Assembly (NCBI RefSeq): GCF_041146795.1
Contig: NC_135182.1
Coordinates: 34,020,509-34,084,508 of the forward strand
Origin: Maylandia zebra
Lineage: Eukaryota > Chordata > Actinopteri > Cichliformes > Cichlidae
Reading direction: 5' to 3'
DNA length: 64,000 nucleotides
Within the stretch, counting starts at the first letter, position 1; each line of letters starts with the position of its first letter. This document shows positions 41,297-51,243 of this stretch, one piece after another. The translations under genes and the position numbers were made by a program. The notes below the pieces were generated by a model, which was not told the DNA's origin, searched no databases, and saw only the letters and a program-made list of their open reading frames with translations.

Positions 41297-41408
41297 ATGT
41301 ATACAGTGCCACAGTATACACTGTGCACCTCACCCCCCTTTCTTCTTTTCCCACATGTCTGCACTGGGTAGGAGTGTTTATAGTGACAATAAAAGGCATT
41401 CTAGTCAA
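41297..41408 (+). mobile_element. L2-like LINE 3' end (D3, part 2)
   Basis: The continuation of 38478-39201 after the SINE: ATGTATACAGTGCCACAG to TATAGTGACAATAAAAGG. Confidence 0.75.
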
Positions 41409-42270
41409 TCAGTTTAGAGGGTCAAGAACAGCAGGGAGAGAACACGCCTATTGGGGAGGCCTTTGCTGGTAGTTTGTGTGTGGTATGTGGTGCTTCTTGG
41501 CCTCACCTGCTGCTGAGAAATGAGCTACCAGATCTTTTTTTTTTTTTTGCAACTGTACATATTTATTTCTTACTATTTAACAGATTTCTCATTTCTTTTT
41601 ACTTAATACAGTAAAAAGAAACATTTTGTCATGTAGAAAAACTGATTTGCACTGTACATCTTCAGCTTCAACTTTCAATCCTTCAAACAATGGAAAAGCC
41701 ATTTAATTGTACAAGTGTTAAGTAAAAACAGACTTTCATGTTTGATTAAGCAGAAATTCAAAAACTGGTCCAGTTGCTAAAACCTCTGACTGTTTCAATA
41801 AGTGTTGAAGAGAAAGAGGATAAAACTGAGAAAACTACTAAAACTGCTTCACATCCATGTGGTTGTGGATCAGATTTATAAGACAGCATAATATCAAAAT
41901 AGATTGACACTCTGATAGTGCTGCCACATCTAAAACAGTTTGTCTTTTAATCCTTTTCACATGTGCAGTCTCCATGGTGCCTGTTATTTCCTTGAACAGT
42001 AATGAGAAGAAAGACAGTGAAATTTACAGCCTTTGTACATATCAGTGTTTTTTTGGTAATTAGGCAGGTGACCATCAAAAATACATTTAGTGCAAAGACA
42101 TCTACAAAATGTAAATCATCTGGGAAATGCAGATAAATAATAAAACGTCATATCCGCTTACATCAATAGACATGTTTTCAGACGACTCCAAATAAAACAC
42201 AAATTTCAGTAAAAATTAAACATTTTTTTGGACTTATTTTAAAATGGATGTCAAACAATGGGTGTGACAC
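41409..42270. other. Receptor OR-3 3' flank
   Basis: Cassette sequence as in 15212-16048, without the insertions of D1 and D2. No gene. Confidence 0.6.
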
Positions 42271-43242
42271 TTAGCTGTGTGTGAAACTATTTTCTGATCG
42301 AATAAAACAAAAATTAGTTCTTTTTAAAATAACAACACTATACAATTTTTTCCGAATTTTGGTCAGTTTGAAACCGTAAATCAGAGGATTCATAATAGGA
42401 GGAATGACAAGAAATTCTATTGCTACAAAGTTTTGAAGGGTCCGAGGCAACTCTTTCGAACCCAGTCGCATACTTATAACATCAGTAAGTACTGCCACAA
42501 CAAAAGTAAATAATGAGACGAGATGTGGGACACATGTTTGCATGAACTTTGCTCTGTTTTCTATAGACCTGAGACATGTTTGAATGATATACATATAGGA
42601 CCAAACTATAAAAGCACCATGAAGCAAATAAATAATTATTGTAATATTTGCAGATATAGCATTGATTGCAGTTTGTGCTGGGAAACAAGCGAGTTGAACA
42701 ATACTCCAGTTCACACAGAAGAGTCTGGAAATATACGGGCTGCATAACTTCAATCTAAATGTTAGAAAGGTATTCACAGCCATAATGCAGAAAGTTGTGA
42801 ACCACAAAAAACATGCAAACCTTATGACTCTTTGCTTTGTCATGATAGAGTGGTACTTCAGTGGCTGACATATGGCCACATATCTGTCATATGCCATGAG
42901 TGCAAGAATCGACAGTTCACCACAGATAAAAGAGTAAACTACCTGATTCTGAATAAGGCAACCGTAATATGAGATGAGATGAACATCAGAGAGGAGATCC
43001 CAGAGAAATCTGGGGTAGAAACCTGCTGTTCCATAAAGTGCATTGATGCAAAAGACACAGAGCAGAATATACATTGATTCATGGAGGTTGCTGTCCAAGA
43101 TGATGATCACAATGAGAGAAACATTGACGAGGCAAATGAAGCAGTAGCAAAACAAACTGAGGAAAAAGAGAACAAACCTGTGACTGACTGTTTCATTGAA
43201 ACCTGAAAGAAAAAACATTGATATTACAGAAACATTATTCAT
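42271..43242 (-). CDS. Olfactory receptor OR-3 (D3)
   Basis: An intact 323-residue single-exon odorant receptor. Diagnostic motifs are LHESMY (TM2), MAYDRYVAICQPLKYHS (TM3/IC2), FMQTCVPHL (TM6) and PPIMNPLIYGF (TM7), plus the N-terminal NVS and NET glycosylation sites. It is about 92 percent identical to OR-1 by direct count. The TM3 start reads NQVVYSFI, unlike OR-1 and OR-2, and EC2/TM5 residues also vary (AQTAINAISANITII). The 3' portion from TM6 to the tail is almost invariant across the three. A young BEL/Pao element begins 238 bp upstream of its start codon. Confidence 0.92.
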   Translation of the reverse strand: MNNVSVISMFFLSGFNETVSHRFVLFFLSLFCYCFICLVNVSLIVIIILDSNLHESMYILLCVFCINALYGTAGFYPRFLWDLLSDVHLISYYGCLIQNQVVYSFICGELSILALMAYDRYVAICQPLKYHSIMTKQRVIRFACFLWFTTFCIMAVNTFLTFRLKLCSPYISRLFCVNWSIVQLACFPAQTAINAISANITIIIYLLHGAFIVWSYMYIIQTCLRSIENRAKFMQTCVPHLVSLFTFVVAVLTDVISMRLGSKELPRTLQNFVAIEFLVIPPIMNPLIYGFKLTKIRKKLYSVVILKRTNFCFIRSENSFTHS

Positions 43243-43480
43243 TGTGATTGAGAGAAGTGAAGCCTAGTCGCTCACTGTATCTGTTCTCCTCTCTCCTCTA
43301 TCAGGTACAGATAACAGCAACACGTGAGCTGGGATTTCAAACCAGCCAATCATTGATGTGGAATGAAAGCTCACAGCTTTGGAAAATCACAGGGGATTTA
43401 ATATGTATCATGTACTAAACACATAATAAAACAAACCTGCAGGTTCTTGAAAAAGAAATATTAAAACGTTTTAAAATTTT

Positions 43481-44171
43481 TGTTCTGATATCAAAAGTTT
43501 TTAAGGTAGACTGTTTTCTTGGATTTGGTAAATGTTTAAATATGCAATTGTAACTCTCTGGTGCCACCTTAAAACCTGTAGTCTGTAATAGGACATGATG
43601 TCGTCGGTAAACAGGATGTAAGTCTGTGAATTAAGGAGAAGGCATTTGCAGCATGGTGGCCTTAGCCAGATAAATCCAGTGGCATCCACATACATCCTAT
43701 GCCTTTGGTAGCATTGTGGGTATGTATAGACTTGTTTTATATTTTATGTGCATGTATAGACCACTTTCTTTCAAGTAAGTTCATTTTTCTGTAAGTTTAA
43801 TGATAAAACCTATCTTGTGCAGTTTAAGCTAGCAATCGCTTATGGAGCTAGTTAAAGGGGAATGACAAACGAATTGGAGGCATTCATTATAGTAAGACTT
43901 GTTAAAATCATAATTTGATGTTTGTATTTGACTTAAAAAGGGAAGTAATTCATATGAACATTGCATGTTGACATATTAAAAAACTGGGTTAATATATTTT
44001 CATCGTTATATATGTACATGGTGAATAAGTACAGTGATTATGCCTTGTACTGTTTGTTACAGTTTCACCTTTCCCTGTGTCAATAAACCTGTGAACCGGA
44101 AATCGTGTCATCAGAGTCTTGATGTGGGGAAGGAGTTTAGCTGACTGCCCAACCATAGCAGAGGCAGTACA
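43481..44171 (+). repeat. BEL/Pao 5' LTR
   Basis: Starts TGTTCTGATATC and ends GAGGCAGTACA. It contains a CAATAAACC polyadenylation-type signal near 44081. It differs from the 3' LTR at about 43618 (T/A) and 44100 (A/G). Confidence 0.95.
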
Positions 44172-44319
44172 GTGAAACCACACTTCCTAGCGGGCAAGAT
44201 AACGTGGAAACGCCGACAGATGGTAGGGAGACCATCATCACAATCAACTAATGGACAATTAGCACATCTAAGCAGAGATTCGCTGAGAAATTGTTCAGTC
44301 CCAGTCAGAAGAAACAACC

Positions 44320-46281
44320 ATGTCAAAAACGCATTCGCACGCTCCTTCTGTGCACTCCTATGCATCATCAACTGGGTCTGCTGCAGCCAAGGCACGAGCA
44401 CGTGCAGAAGCAGCAAAGGCTCGTCTTTCTTATGCTGAGGAGGAAATAAACCTAAAACTAGAAAAGGCTAAATTGGAAGCCTCAATGCAAATGCTAGAAT
44501 ATAAGAAAGAAACTGCTGCAGCCATTGCGGAGGCAGAAGTGCTAGAAGCTGCAGCTAATATCAATAGTGAAAGACGTAGTTGTGACCGTGTACTAGATTC
44601 TGACCCTCTAGAAACTATTCAACGAACACAACAGTATGTTGCGGACCAAGGCAAAGTATCAGAGACAGAGCATCAGCGGCATGAAAGTGTTACGCCAACA
44701 AAATCACAGCCGTTCCCCAGCTCACATGGAGTTCAGATCTGTAAGGAAGATGATGTTCACGAGCCACGACAAGTAAGATTTGAACACAGTTCTGCTACTC
44801 CAACCCAGAATCTCAGATCTCAAAATGACTATAGTGGTGCATTTCCCTCAGCCTATCCCATATCTCCTAACGCCAACTATGGCAGCCCCAACCCAAATGA
44901 TTTTGTGAGATATCTTGCACGCCGTGAACTTGTGTCTACAGGCTTACTTCAATTTAATGACAAGCCACAGAACTACAGAGCCTGGAAACGCTCATTTCTA
45001 TCTGCAACCAGTGGCTTAGATTTGACTGCGAGTGAAGAGATGGATCTTCTTTTAAAGTGGCTTGGCAAGGAGTCAAAAGAACACGCAGAGCAGATCAGAG
45101 CAATTCATGTTAATCATCCAGGAGCTGGGCTGGATATGATATGGGAAAGACTTGATAGAACCTACGGCTCAACAGAGGCAATACAGGATTCTCTCTTCAA
45201 GCGCATTGACACATTTCCAAAGGTAGGAAATCGAGACTATGCTAAGTTAACAAAGTTGAGTGATCTTCTGATGGAACTTCTTTCGGCTAAGGATGAAGGA
45301 GACCTACCTGGACTTTCATTCCTCGACACAGCAAGAGGTGTCAACCCAATCGTGCAGAAGCTCCCCTTTCGTCTGCAAGAAAAGTGGGCTTCAACTGGCG
45401 CATCGTACAAGCGGCGAGAGCATGTGCCGTATCCGTCCTTTACCTTTTTTGTAGAGTTTGTTAGCCAGGAGGCTAGCATTGCCAACGATCCAAGCTTCAA
45501 CTTCATCACTCAGACAGACATCAGCCCCAGGACTGAAAAGTTAGCGTGGCAGCCAAACAAGCATAGAGGAATCTCAGTCTGTAAAACGGACGTATCCTCC
45601 AGAGCTAGTTCTGATTCTAGTAAGTTCTCATCAAAGCTTGATGATTGTGATAAAGTATGCCCCATTCATGGGAAACCACACCCATTACGCAAATGTCGTG
45701 CATTCAGAGAAAAACCGATTGATGAGCGCAAGATGTTCTTGAAGGAGCACAATTTGTGTTTCAAATGCTGTTCAGCATCATCACACCTTGCTAGGGATTG
45801 CAAGGTCAAAGTGCAGTGTTCTGAGTGCAAAAGTGAAAGGCACAACACAGCTCTACATCCAGGGCCTGCACCTTGGATAGAAGTGAAGGACCCTGCTCCA
45901 GACCATGGCGGGGAGGAAGTTGAAACTTTGCCTCAATCGGACATCACAGCCAAATGCACAAAGGTTTGCGGGGGAGATCTGATGGACCGATCCTGTTCCA
46001 AAATATGCCTTGTGAAGGTATATCCAGCTGGGAACAGAGAAAAAGCAGTGAAGCTGTATGCAATTTTGGATGAGCAAAGCAACAGGTCGTTAGTTCGCTC
46101 ACAGTTTTTTGAAGTGTTTGGTGACAAAAGCCCATGTGCGCCATACATACTGAGAACATGTGCAGGAGTAAAAGAATCATCAGGTAGGAGGGCAAGTGGT
46201 TATGAGGTGGAATCTCTTGATGGGACTGTCCGCATTCCATTACCCAGTCTCACAGAATGCAATGAAATTCCCAACCCCTGA
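44320..46281 (+). CDS. BEL/Pao gag and protease ORF
   Basis: A 653-codon ORF whose first AUG lies 148 nt after the LTR. The N-terminus has a Lys/Glu/Ala-rich coiled coil (about residues 20-80, KARARAEAAKARLSYAEEE). The gag core has the BEL-typical DFVRYLARRELVSTGLLQF and FNDKPQNYRAWKRSF. Next come paired zinc-binding stretches (CPIHGKPHPLRKCRAF; CFKCCSASSHLARDC; CSECKSERHNTALHPG at about residues 447-517). An aspartic protease domain follows, with YAILDEQSNRSLV (D-x-x-S in the BEL form). The frame ends at 46281 inside the protease-RT linker, where the RT frame begins at about 46262. Confidence 0.9.
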   Translation: MSKTHSHAPSVHSYASSTGSAAAKARARAEAAKARLSYAEEEINLKLEKAKLEASMQMLEYKKETAAAIAEAEVLEAAANINSERRSCDRVLDSDPLETIQRTQQYVADQGKVSETEHQRHESVTPTKSQPFPSSHGVQICKEDDVHEPRQVRFEHSSATPTQNLRSQNDYSGAFPSAYPISPNANYGSPNPNDFVRYLARRELVSTGLLQFNDKPQNYRAWKRSFLSATSGLDLTASEEMDLLLKWLGKESKEHAEQIRAIHVNHPGAGLDMIWERLDRTYGSTEAIQDSLFKRIDTFPKVGNRDYAKLTKLSDLLMELLSAKDEGDLPGLSFLDTARGVNPIVQKLPFRLQEKWASTGASYKRREHVPYPSFTFFVEFVSQEASIANDPSFNFITQTDISPRTEKLAWQPNKHRGISVCKTDVSSRASSDSSKFSSKLDDCDKVCPIHGKPHPLRKCRAFREKPIDERKMFLKEHNLCFKCCSASSHLARDCKVKVQCSECKSERHNTALHPGPAPWIEVKDPAPDHGGEEVETLPQSDITAKCTKVCGGDLMDRSCSKICLVKVYPAGNREKAVKLYAILDEQSNRSLVRSQFFEVFGDKSPCAPYILRTCAGVKESSGRRASGYEVESLDGTVRIPLPSLTECNEIPNP

Positions 46282-49054
46282 TGTCGCTATTCATCATGCA
46301 CATTTAAAGTCACTGGCACACCTCATCCCAGATCTGGACCCAAATGCCCAGATCATGCTTCTTCTAGGGCGGGACGTTATCAGAGTACATAAAGTCCGCA
46401 AACAGGTGAATGGTTCACACAACCAGCCCTATGCTCAGAAGTTAGATCTGGGGTGGGTTGTTGTGGGCAACGTGTGTCTTGGCAGTGTCCATAGGCCATC
46501 AGCAATCAGCTCCTTCTATACAAATACCACAGAGCTGCGAAGGCCATCTATCTTTAACCCATGCCCTAATGTGTTTTGTGTTAAAGAAAGGTACAGCGCC
46601 ATCCAGGTTGCAGACCATCTTCCAACATGTCCTGAGCAAGAGTCCATCTGCGATGTTGACCATCTTGGATGCAATGTGTTCAAGAGGACCAAAGAGGATA
46701 ACCAAGTTGCTCCTTCAATTCAGGACGCTTCATTCATGAAAATAATGAAGGCTGGACTACAGAAAGACACAAATAACAGCTGGGTAGCCCCTTTACCCTT
46801 CAAAAGTCCACGTCAGCAGCTTCCTAACAACAGGCCTCAGGCACTGAAGCGTCTCAAGTCTCTCATTCACAACTTTGAGAGGAAGCCTGAAATGAGGGAA
46901 CACTTCCTTAGCTTCATGGAACAGATGTTCAAAAATGGTCATGCAGAGTTGGCTCCTCCGTTGGGTGAGGAGGAAGAGCAATGGTATTTACCAACATTCG
47001 GTGTGTACCATCCCAAGAAACCAAAGAAGATCAGAATAGTTTTTGACTCCAGTGCTCGATTCAATGGTGTGTCACTCAACGATGTGCTGTTGACGGGGCC
47101 TGATCTGAACAACACACTGCTGGGTGTATTGATTCGCTTTAGAAAGGAAGCTGTTGCATTCTCAGCAGACATAGAACAAATGTTCTACTCTTTCTTGGTC
47201 AGAGAAGAGGACAGAAACTTCTTGAGGTTTCTATGGTTCCGTGATAATGACCTCTCCAAAGATATCGTGGACTACCGCATGACAGTCCACGTGTTCGGGA
47301 ATAGCCCCTCGCCTGCAGTGGATATTTACGGCCTGCATCAATCCGTTCAGGTCAGTGAGTTCCATGCTGACCCTGATGTAAAGCATTTTGTGATGCGAGA
47401 CTTTTATGTAGATGATGGACTGAAGTCTCTGCCTACAGTCGAAGCAGCTATCAACTTGTTAAAGAAGACACAGGATGTCCTCTCCAGGTCTAACCTGAGG
47501 CTGCATAAGATCGCAGCAAACAAGAAGGAGGTCATGAGAGCCTTTCCTTCAAGAGACTATGCAAGTGACCTTAAAGATCTTGACCTTGATGCAGACACAG
47601 TACCGATGCAGCGCAGTCTCGGGCTCAACTGGAACCTTCAAACAGATTGCTTTGTCTTCAGTGTCTCCCAGGAGACAAAACCTTATACTCGCCAGGGAGT
47701 CTTATCTATCATTAACAGTCTCTACGACCCTCTTGGGTTTGTAGCACCAGTTGTCATACAAGGCAAGGCCATTCTGCGAGAGCTCACTGCTGAGAATGGT
47801 GACTGGGATGCGCCATTACCTCGAGACAAGGAGGAAGCTTGGGCCTCGTGGAGAGCTTCACTGACAGAGTTGTCAAGTCTGACGATACCCAGACCCTACA
47901 CTGAAACTTCACCATCGACAGCTGTCAACAGAGAATTGTGTGTTTTCTCTGACCCTTCAACAAAAGCTATTGCTGCAGTAGCATATCTTAGAGTCACAGA
48001 CACTGCTGGAAACCAGCATGTGGGGTTTGTCATGGGAAAGGCCAAGCTGGCTCCTCGTCCAGAGCACACAATCCCGAGATTAGAGCTCTGTGCAGCAGTA
48101 CTGGCTGTGGAGTTGTCAGACCTGATCTCAGCAGAACTTGATCTTCAGCTTAATGCTGTGACTTATTACACAGATAGTAAGGTGGTTCTGGGCTACATTT
48201 GTAATGAGACCAGGCGTTTTTATGTGTACGTAAGTAATCGGGTCCTGCGCATTCGAAGATCCTCCAGTCCACGCCAGTGGCGCTACGTGGCCACAAACCA
48301 GAACCCTGCAGACCATGCAACACGTTCGGTTGCTGCAGGCACTTTAAAAGACATCAACTGGCTTAGTGGACCCAGGTTTCTGTCCAAACCAGAGCAAGAC
48401 GTCCCTGACATCACCTTTGATCTTGTGGACCCAGGTTCAGATCCAGACATCCGACCGCTTGTGTCCACATTAAGCTCTGCCACAGCATCCAAGCAACTTG
48501 GGTCCCAACGATTCACCAAGTTTTCTTCGTGGCAGTCACTGACTCGGGCAATCGCCCATCTGAAACATATTGCCAGTTGTTACAACATGATCACAACAAA
48601 CAAACCTTGTAAGGGCTGGCATCTTTGTAAGACAGGATTTAGTGTTGAGGAATCCACCCAAGCCTCAGACATCATCATTCGAACAGTCCAAGAAGAGGTT
48701 TATGGCGAGGAGATCAAATGTATCATAATACACAAAGAGGTTCCCAGAAGTAGTCCTCTGAAAAGTCTCGATCCCTTTATTGATGCACATGGCCTACTAA
48801 GAGTCGGAGGTCGTCTTCACTATTCGAGTCTTGCTCAGAGTGAGAAGACTCCTGTGATTATTCCAGGGAATCATCATATTGCAACCCTGCTCATTAGACA
48901 GTACCACGAACAAGTTCACCATCAAGGGCGTCTCTTTACGGAAGGGGCCGTCCGTGCAGCTGGATTTTGGATAGTTGGTGGAAAGAGAAAAGTGAGCAGC
49001 ATCATCTACCGATGTGTGACATGCAGAAGACTTAGAGCTCCAGTAAGCTGCTAA
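46262..49054 (+). CDS. BEL/Pao RT, RNase H and N-terminal integrase ORF
   Basis: In +1 frame relative to gag-protease; overlap 46196-46281. After a linker (LLLGRDVIRVHKVRKQ, LDLGWVVVGNVCLG) the RT shows IRIVFDSSARFNGVSLND, the AFSADIEQMFYSFLV block with the first catalytic Asp, HVFGNSPSPAVDIYG, and the YVDD box in FYVDDGLKSLP. RNase H follows (LCVFSDPSTKAIAAVAYL, IPRLELCAAVLAVEL, YYTDSKVVLGYI, NPADHATR). The integrase H2C2 zinc finger is near the end (HHIATLLIRQYHEQVHHQG and CVTCRR). Translation halts at TAA 49052-49054, two residues after APV. Confidence 0.9.
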   Translation: MKFPTPDVAIHHAHLKSLAHLIPDLDPNAQIMLLLGRDVIRVHKVRKQVNGSHNQPYAQKLDLGWVVVGNVCLGSVHRPSAISSFYTNTTELRRPSIFNPCPNVFCVKERYSAIQVADHLPTCPEQESICDVDHLGCNVFKRTKEDNQVAPSIQDASFMKIMKAGLQKDTNNSWVAPLPFKSPRQQLPNNRPQALKRLKSLIHNFERKPEMREHFLSFMEQMFKNGHAELAPPLGEEEEQWYLPTFGVYHPKKPKKIRIVFDSSARFNGVSLNDVLLTGPDLNNTLLGVLIRFRKEAVAFSADIEQMFYSFLVREEDRNFLRFLWFRDNDLSKDIVDYRMTVHVFGNSPSPAVDIYGLHQSVQVSEFHADPDVKHFVMRDFYVDDGLKSLPTVEAAINLLKKTQDVLSRSNLRLHKIAANKKEVMRAFPSRDYASDLKDLDLDADTVPMQRSLGLNWNLQTDCFVFSVSQETKPYTRQGVLSIINSLYDPLGFVAPVVIQGKAILRELTAENGDWDAPLPRDKEEAWASWRASLTELSSLTIPRPYTETSPSTAVNRELCVFSDPSTKAIAAVAYLRVTDTAGNQHVGFVMGKAKLAPRPEHTIPRLELCAAVLAVELSDLISAELDLQLNAVTYYTDSKVVLGYICNETRRFYVYVSNRVLRIRRSSSPRQWRYVATNQNPADHATRSVAAGTLKDINWLSGPRFLSKPEQDVPDITFDLVDPGSDPDIRPLVSTLSSATASKQLGSQRFTKFSSWQSLTRAIAHLKHIASCYNMITTNKPCKGWHLCKTGFSVEESTQASDIIIRTVQEEVYGEEIKCIIIHKEVPRSSPLKSLDPFIDAHGLLRVGGRLHYSSLAQSEKTPVIIPGNHHIATLLIRQYHEQVHHQGRLFTEGAVRAAGFWIVGGKRKVSSIIYRCVTCRRLRAPVSC

Positions 49055-50026
49055 AAATTGGCCAGCCTTCCAGCAGATCGTCTCTCAACAGACCCTCCCT
49101 TCACAAATGTTGGCCTTGATGTGTTTGGTCCTTGGAGTGTTTCTGCACGCCGGACTAGAGGAGGCCTCTCACACAGCAAAAGGTGGGCCGTGATTTTTAC
49201 ATGTATGAGCGTAAGAGCCGTACATATTGAAGTCATAGAATCCCTCGACACATCCAGCTTTATCAACGCATTAAGGCGGTTTCTAGCAGTTAGAGGGCCG
49301 GTCAAAAGTATTCGATCAGACAGAGGCACTAACTTTGTGGGTGCTTGTCAGTCCTTGAAGATACCCTCTAACATCGACCACAATGGCGTCAAGTCTTATC
49401 TGTCAGCCCAAGGATGCTCTTGGACATTCAACCCTCCACATGCCTCCCACTTTGGTGGAACGTGGGAAAGGATGATTGGTCTGGATAGAAGGATTCTTGA
49501 CTCCATGTTCCTCCAGCTCAAGGGGAAGCTTACCCATGAAGTGTTGGTAACTTTCATGGCAGAAGTAGCAGGCATCATTAATGCCCGGCCTCTTGTTCCT
49601 GTAACAACTGACCCCGACAACTCATTCATTCTTACGCCAGCTGCTCTTCTAACACAGAAGGTAAACTGTGTTCCTGCTCCTCCAGGAGAGTTTGGAGCTG
49701 CTGACCTCTACAAGCATCAGTGGAGACAAGTCCAGCACCTGTCCAACACCTTCTGGGACAGGTGGCGCAAGCAGTTCCTTCCAACATTGCAATCACGTAG
49801 GAAGTGGCAGTCATCTAACCCAAACATTAAGCCAGGGGATGTTGTTCTCCTCAAGGACAGTCAAGTACAAAGAAATAAGTGGCCACTTGGTCTGGTAACA
49901 CAAACCTTCCAAAGCAAAGATGGTAAAGTTCGCCAGGTCAAGGTCAAGGTCATCAAGCCAGGAGGAGAAACATTGTTTGTGAGACCCATTACAGAAATAG
50001 TACTTCTTCTGGCTTCAGATGTCTAG
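49055..50026 (+). CDS. BEL/Pao integrase catalytic domain
   Basis: Continues in the same frame as the RT after the single stop codon TAA 49052-49054. It has the BEL signature LPADRLSTDPPFTNVGLDVF, holding the first catalytic Asp (GLDVFGPW). The second Asp is in SDRGTNFVGA and the catalytic Glu in HFGGTWERMIG. It ends in a DVVLLKD block and a VKVIKPGG/RPITEIVLL C-terminus at 50026. The context suggests one point mutation (CAA to TAA) separates it from the polyprotein. Confidence 0.88.
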   Translation, partial: KLASLPADRLSTDPPFTNVGLDVFGPWSVSARRTRGGLSHSKRWAVIFTCMSVRAVHIEVIESLDTSSFINALRRFLAVRGPVKSIRSDRGTNFVGACQSLKIPSNIDHNGVKSYLSAQGCSWTFNPPHASHFGGTWERMIGLDRRILDSMFLQLKGKLTHEVLVTFMAEVAGIINARPLVPVTTDPDNSFILTPAALLTQKVNCVPAPPGEFGAADLYKHQWRQVQHLSNTFWDRWRKQFLPTLQSRRKWQSSNPNIKPGDVVLLKDSQVQRNKWPLGLVTQTFQSKDGKVRQVKVKVIKPGGETLFVRPITEIVLLLASDV

Positions 50027-50070
50027 GTGTTGAACTGTCATTGACAAAGTGTGGTGGCGTTAATCACGCC

Positions 50071-50080
50071 AGGCGGGGAG
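50071..50080 (+). promoter_or_regulatory. Polypurine tract candidate
   Basis: AGGCGGGGAG lies immediately upstream of the 3' LTR, the expected plus-strand primer site. Confidence 0.6.
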
Positions 50081-50771
50081 TGTTCTGATATCAAAAGTTT
50101 TTAAGGTAGACTGTTTTCTTGGATTTGGTAAATGTTTAAATATGCAATTGTAACTCTCTGGTGCCACCTTAAAACCTGTAGTCTGTAATAGGACATGATG
50201 TCGTCGGTAAACAGGAAGTAAGTCTGTGAATTAAGGAGAAGGCATTTGCAGCATGGTGGCCTTAGCCAGATAAATCCAGTGGCATCCACATACATCCTAT
50301 GCCTTTGGTAGCATTGTGGGTATGTATAGACTTGTTTTATATTTTATGTGCATGTATAGACCACTTTCTTTCAAGTAAGTTCATTTTTCTGTAAGTTTAA
50401 TGATAAAACCTATCTTGTGCAGTTTAAGCTAGCAATCGCTTATGGAGCTAGTTAAAGGGGAATGACAAACGAATTGGAGGCATTCATTATAGTAAGACTT
50501 GTTAAAATCATAATTTGATGTTTGTATTTGACTTAAAAAGGGAAGTAATTCATATGAACATTGCATGTTGACATATTAAAAAACTGGGTTAATATATTTT
50601 CATCGTTATATATGTACATGGTGAATAAGTACAGTGATTATGCCTTGTACTGTTTGTTACAGTTTCACCTTTCCCTGTGTCAATAAACCTGTGAACCGGG
50701 AATCGTGTCATCAGAGTCTTGATGTGGGGAAGGAGTTTAGCTGACTGCCCAACCATAGCAGAGGCAGTACA
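50081..50771 (+). repeat. BEL/Pao 3' LTR
   Basis: Same length and ends as the 5' LTR; two differences in 691 positions. Confidence 0.95.
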
Positions 50772-51243
50772 ATTTTATTAAAAAAATGCTTTCTTCATAA
50801 TACTGTTAGGAATTTCTTACACATATGCCAATTAAACATAATTGTCCAGGGCTTGTTGTGGTTTTCTTTTGTTTTTTGTTTGTAGTCTTTCGTAGTCCAG
50901 TCAGATCGTTGTTGCTTCAGTGATAATGATCAGGCTCTCTGCCGTTTGCTGAAGTCACTAGAAAGACAGTAGAAGTTCTTGTGAATGTTGCTTTGTCTTT
51001 GCCTCTTAGTAACTCTGTGGAAAAAAGACTTGTTTGCACCTGTTACCTGTTACTTACCTGTTACTCTGCCATCTGCTCACTCTCTACCTTTCCTATTCCA
51101 TAAGGGAAAGATTCCAGCCTGCACTCCCTCCTTAGTCCATTCTGGAAAAGTGATCAAGCTCCTCAAAGCAGAAGTCCACTCATGAAGCCTCAACAACCCA
51201 GCTATTTCTCCAATTTTCTGCAGTGGGATGTAACCTTACCCTT
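50772..51243. repeat. Tandem cassette D3, right end
   Basis: Aligns with D1 17266-17652 and D2 36080-36475. It retains about 100 bp (51118-51215) absent from D1 and D2. Homology ends at about 51243, where D1 and D2 enter a LINE remnant. Confidence 0.75.

Larger units (their letters stand above)
38155..43480. repeat. Tandem cassette D3, left part (olfactory receptor unit 3)
   Basis: The third cassette. It continues at 50772 after the BEL/Pao insertion and runs to about 51243. It lacks the hAT, piggyBac and Rex1-containing left third of D1/D2; its left edge is the LINE/L2 junction. Confidence 0.8.
43481..50771 (+). mobile_element. BEL/Pao LTR retrotransposon, very young
   Basis: Complete element of 7291 bp. 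The two 691-bp LTRs (43481-44171 and 50081-50771) differ at only 2 positions by direct reading. It is flanked by a 5-bp duplicate ATTTT (43476-43480 and 50772-50776), and the empty cassette sequence is in D1 and D2. The internal region encodes gag, protease, RT, RNase H and integrase in BEL/Pao order without env. Coding is interrupted by one frame change and one in-frame stop. It inserted upstream of OR-3. Confidence 0.95.
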
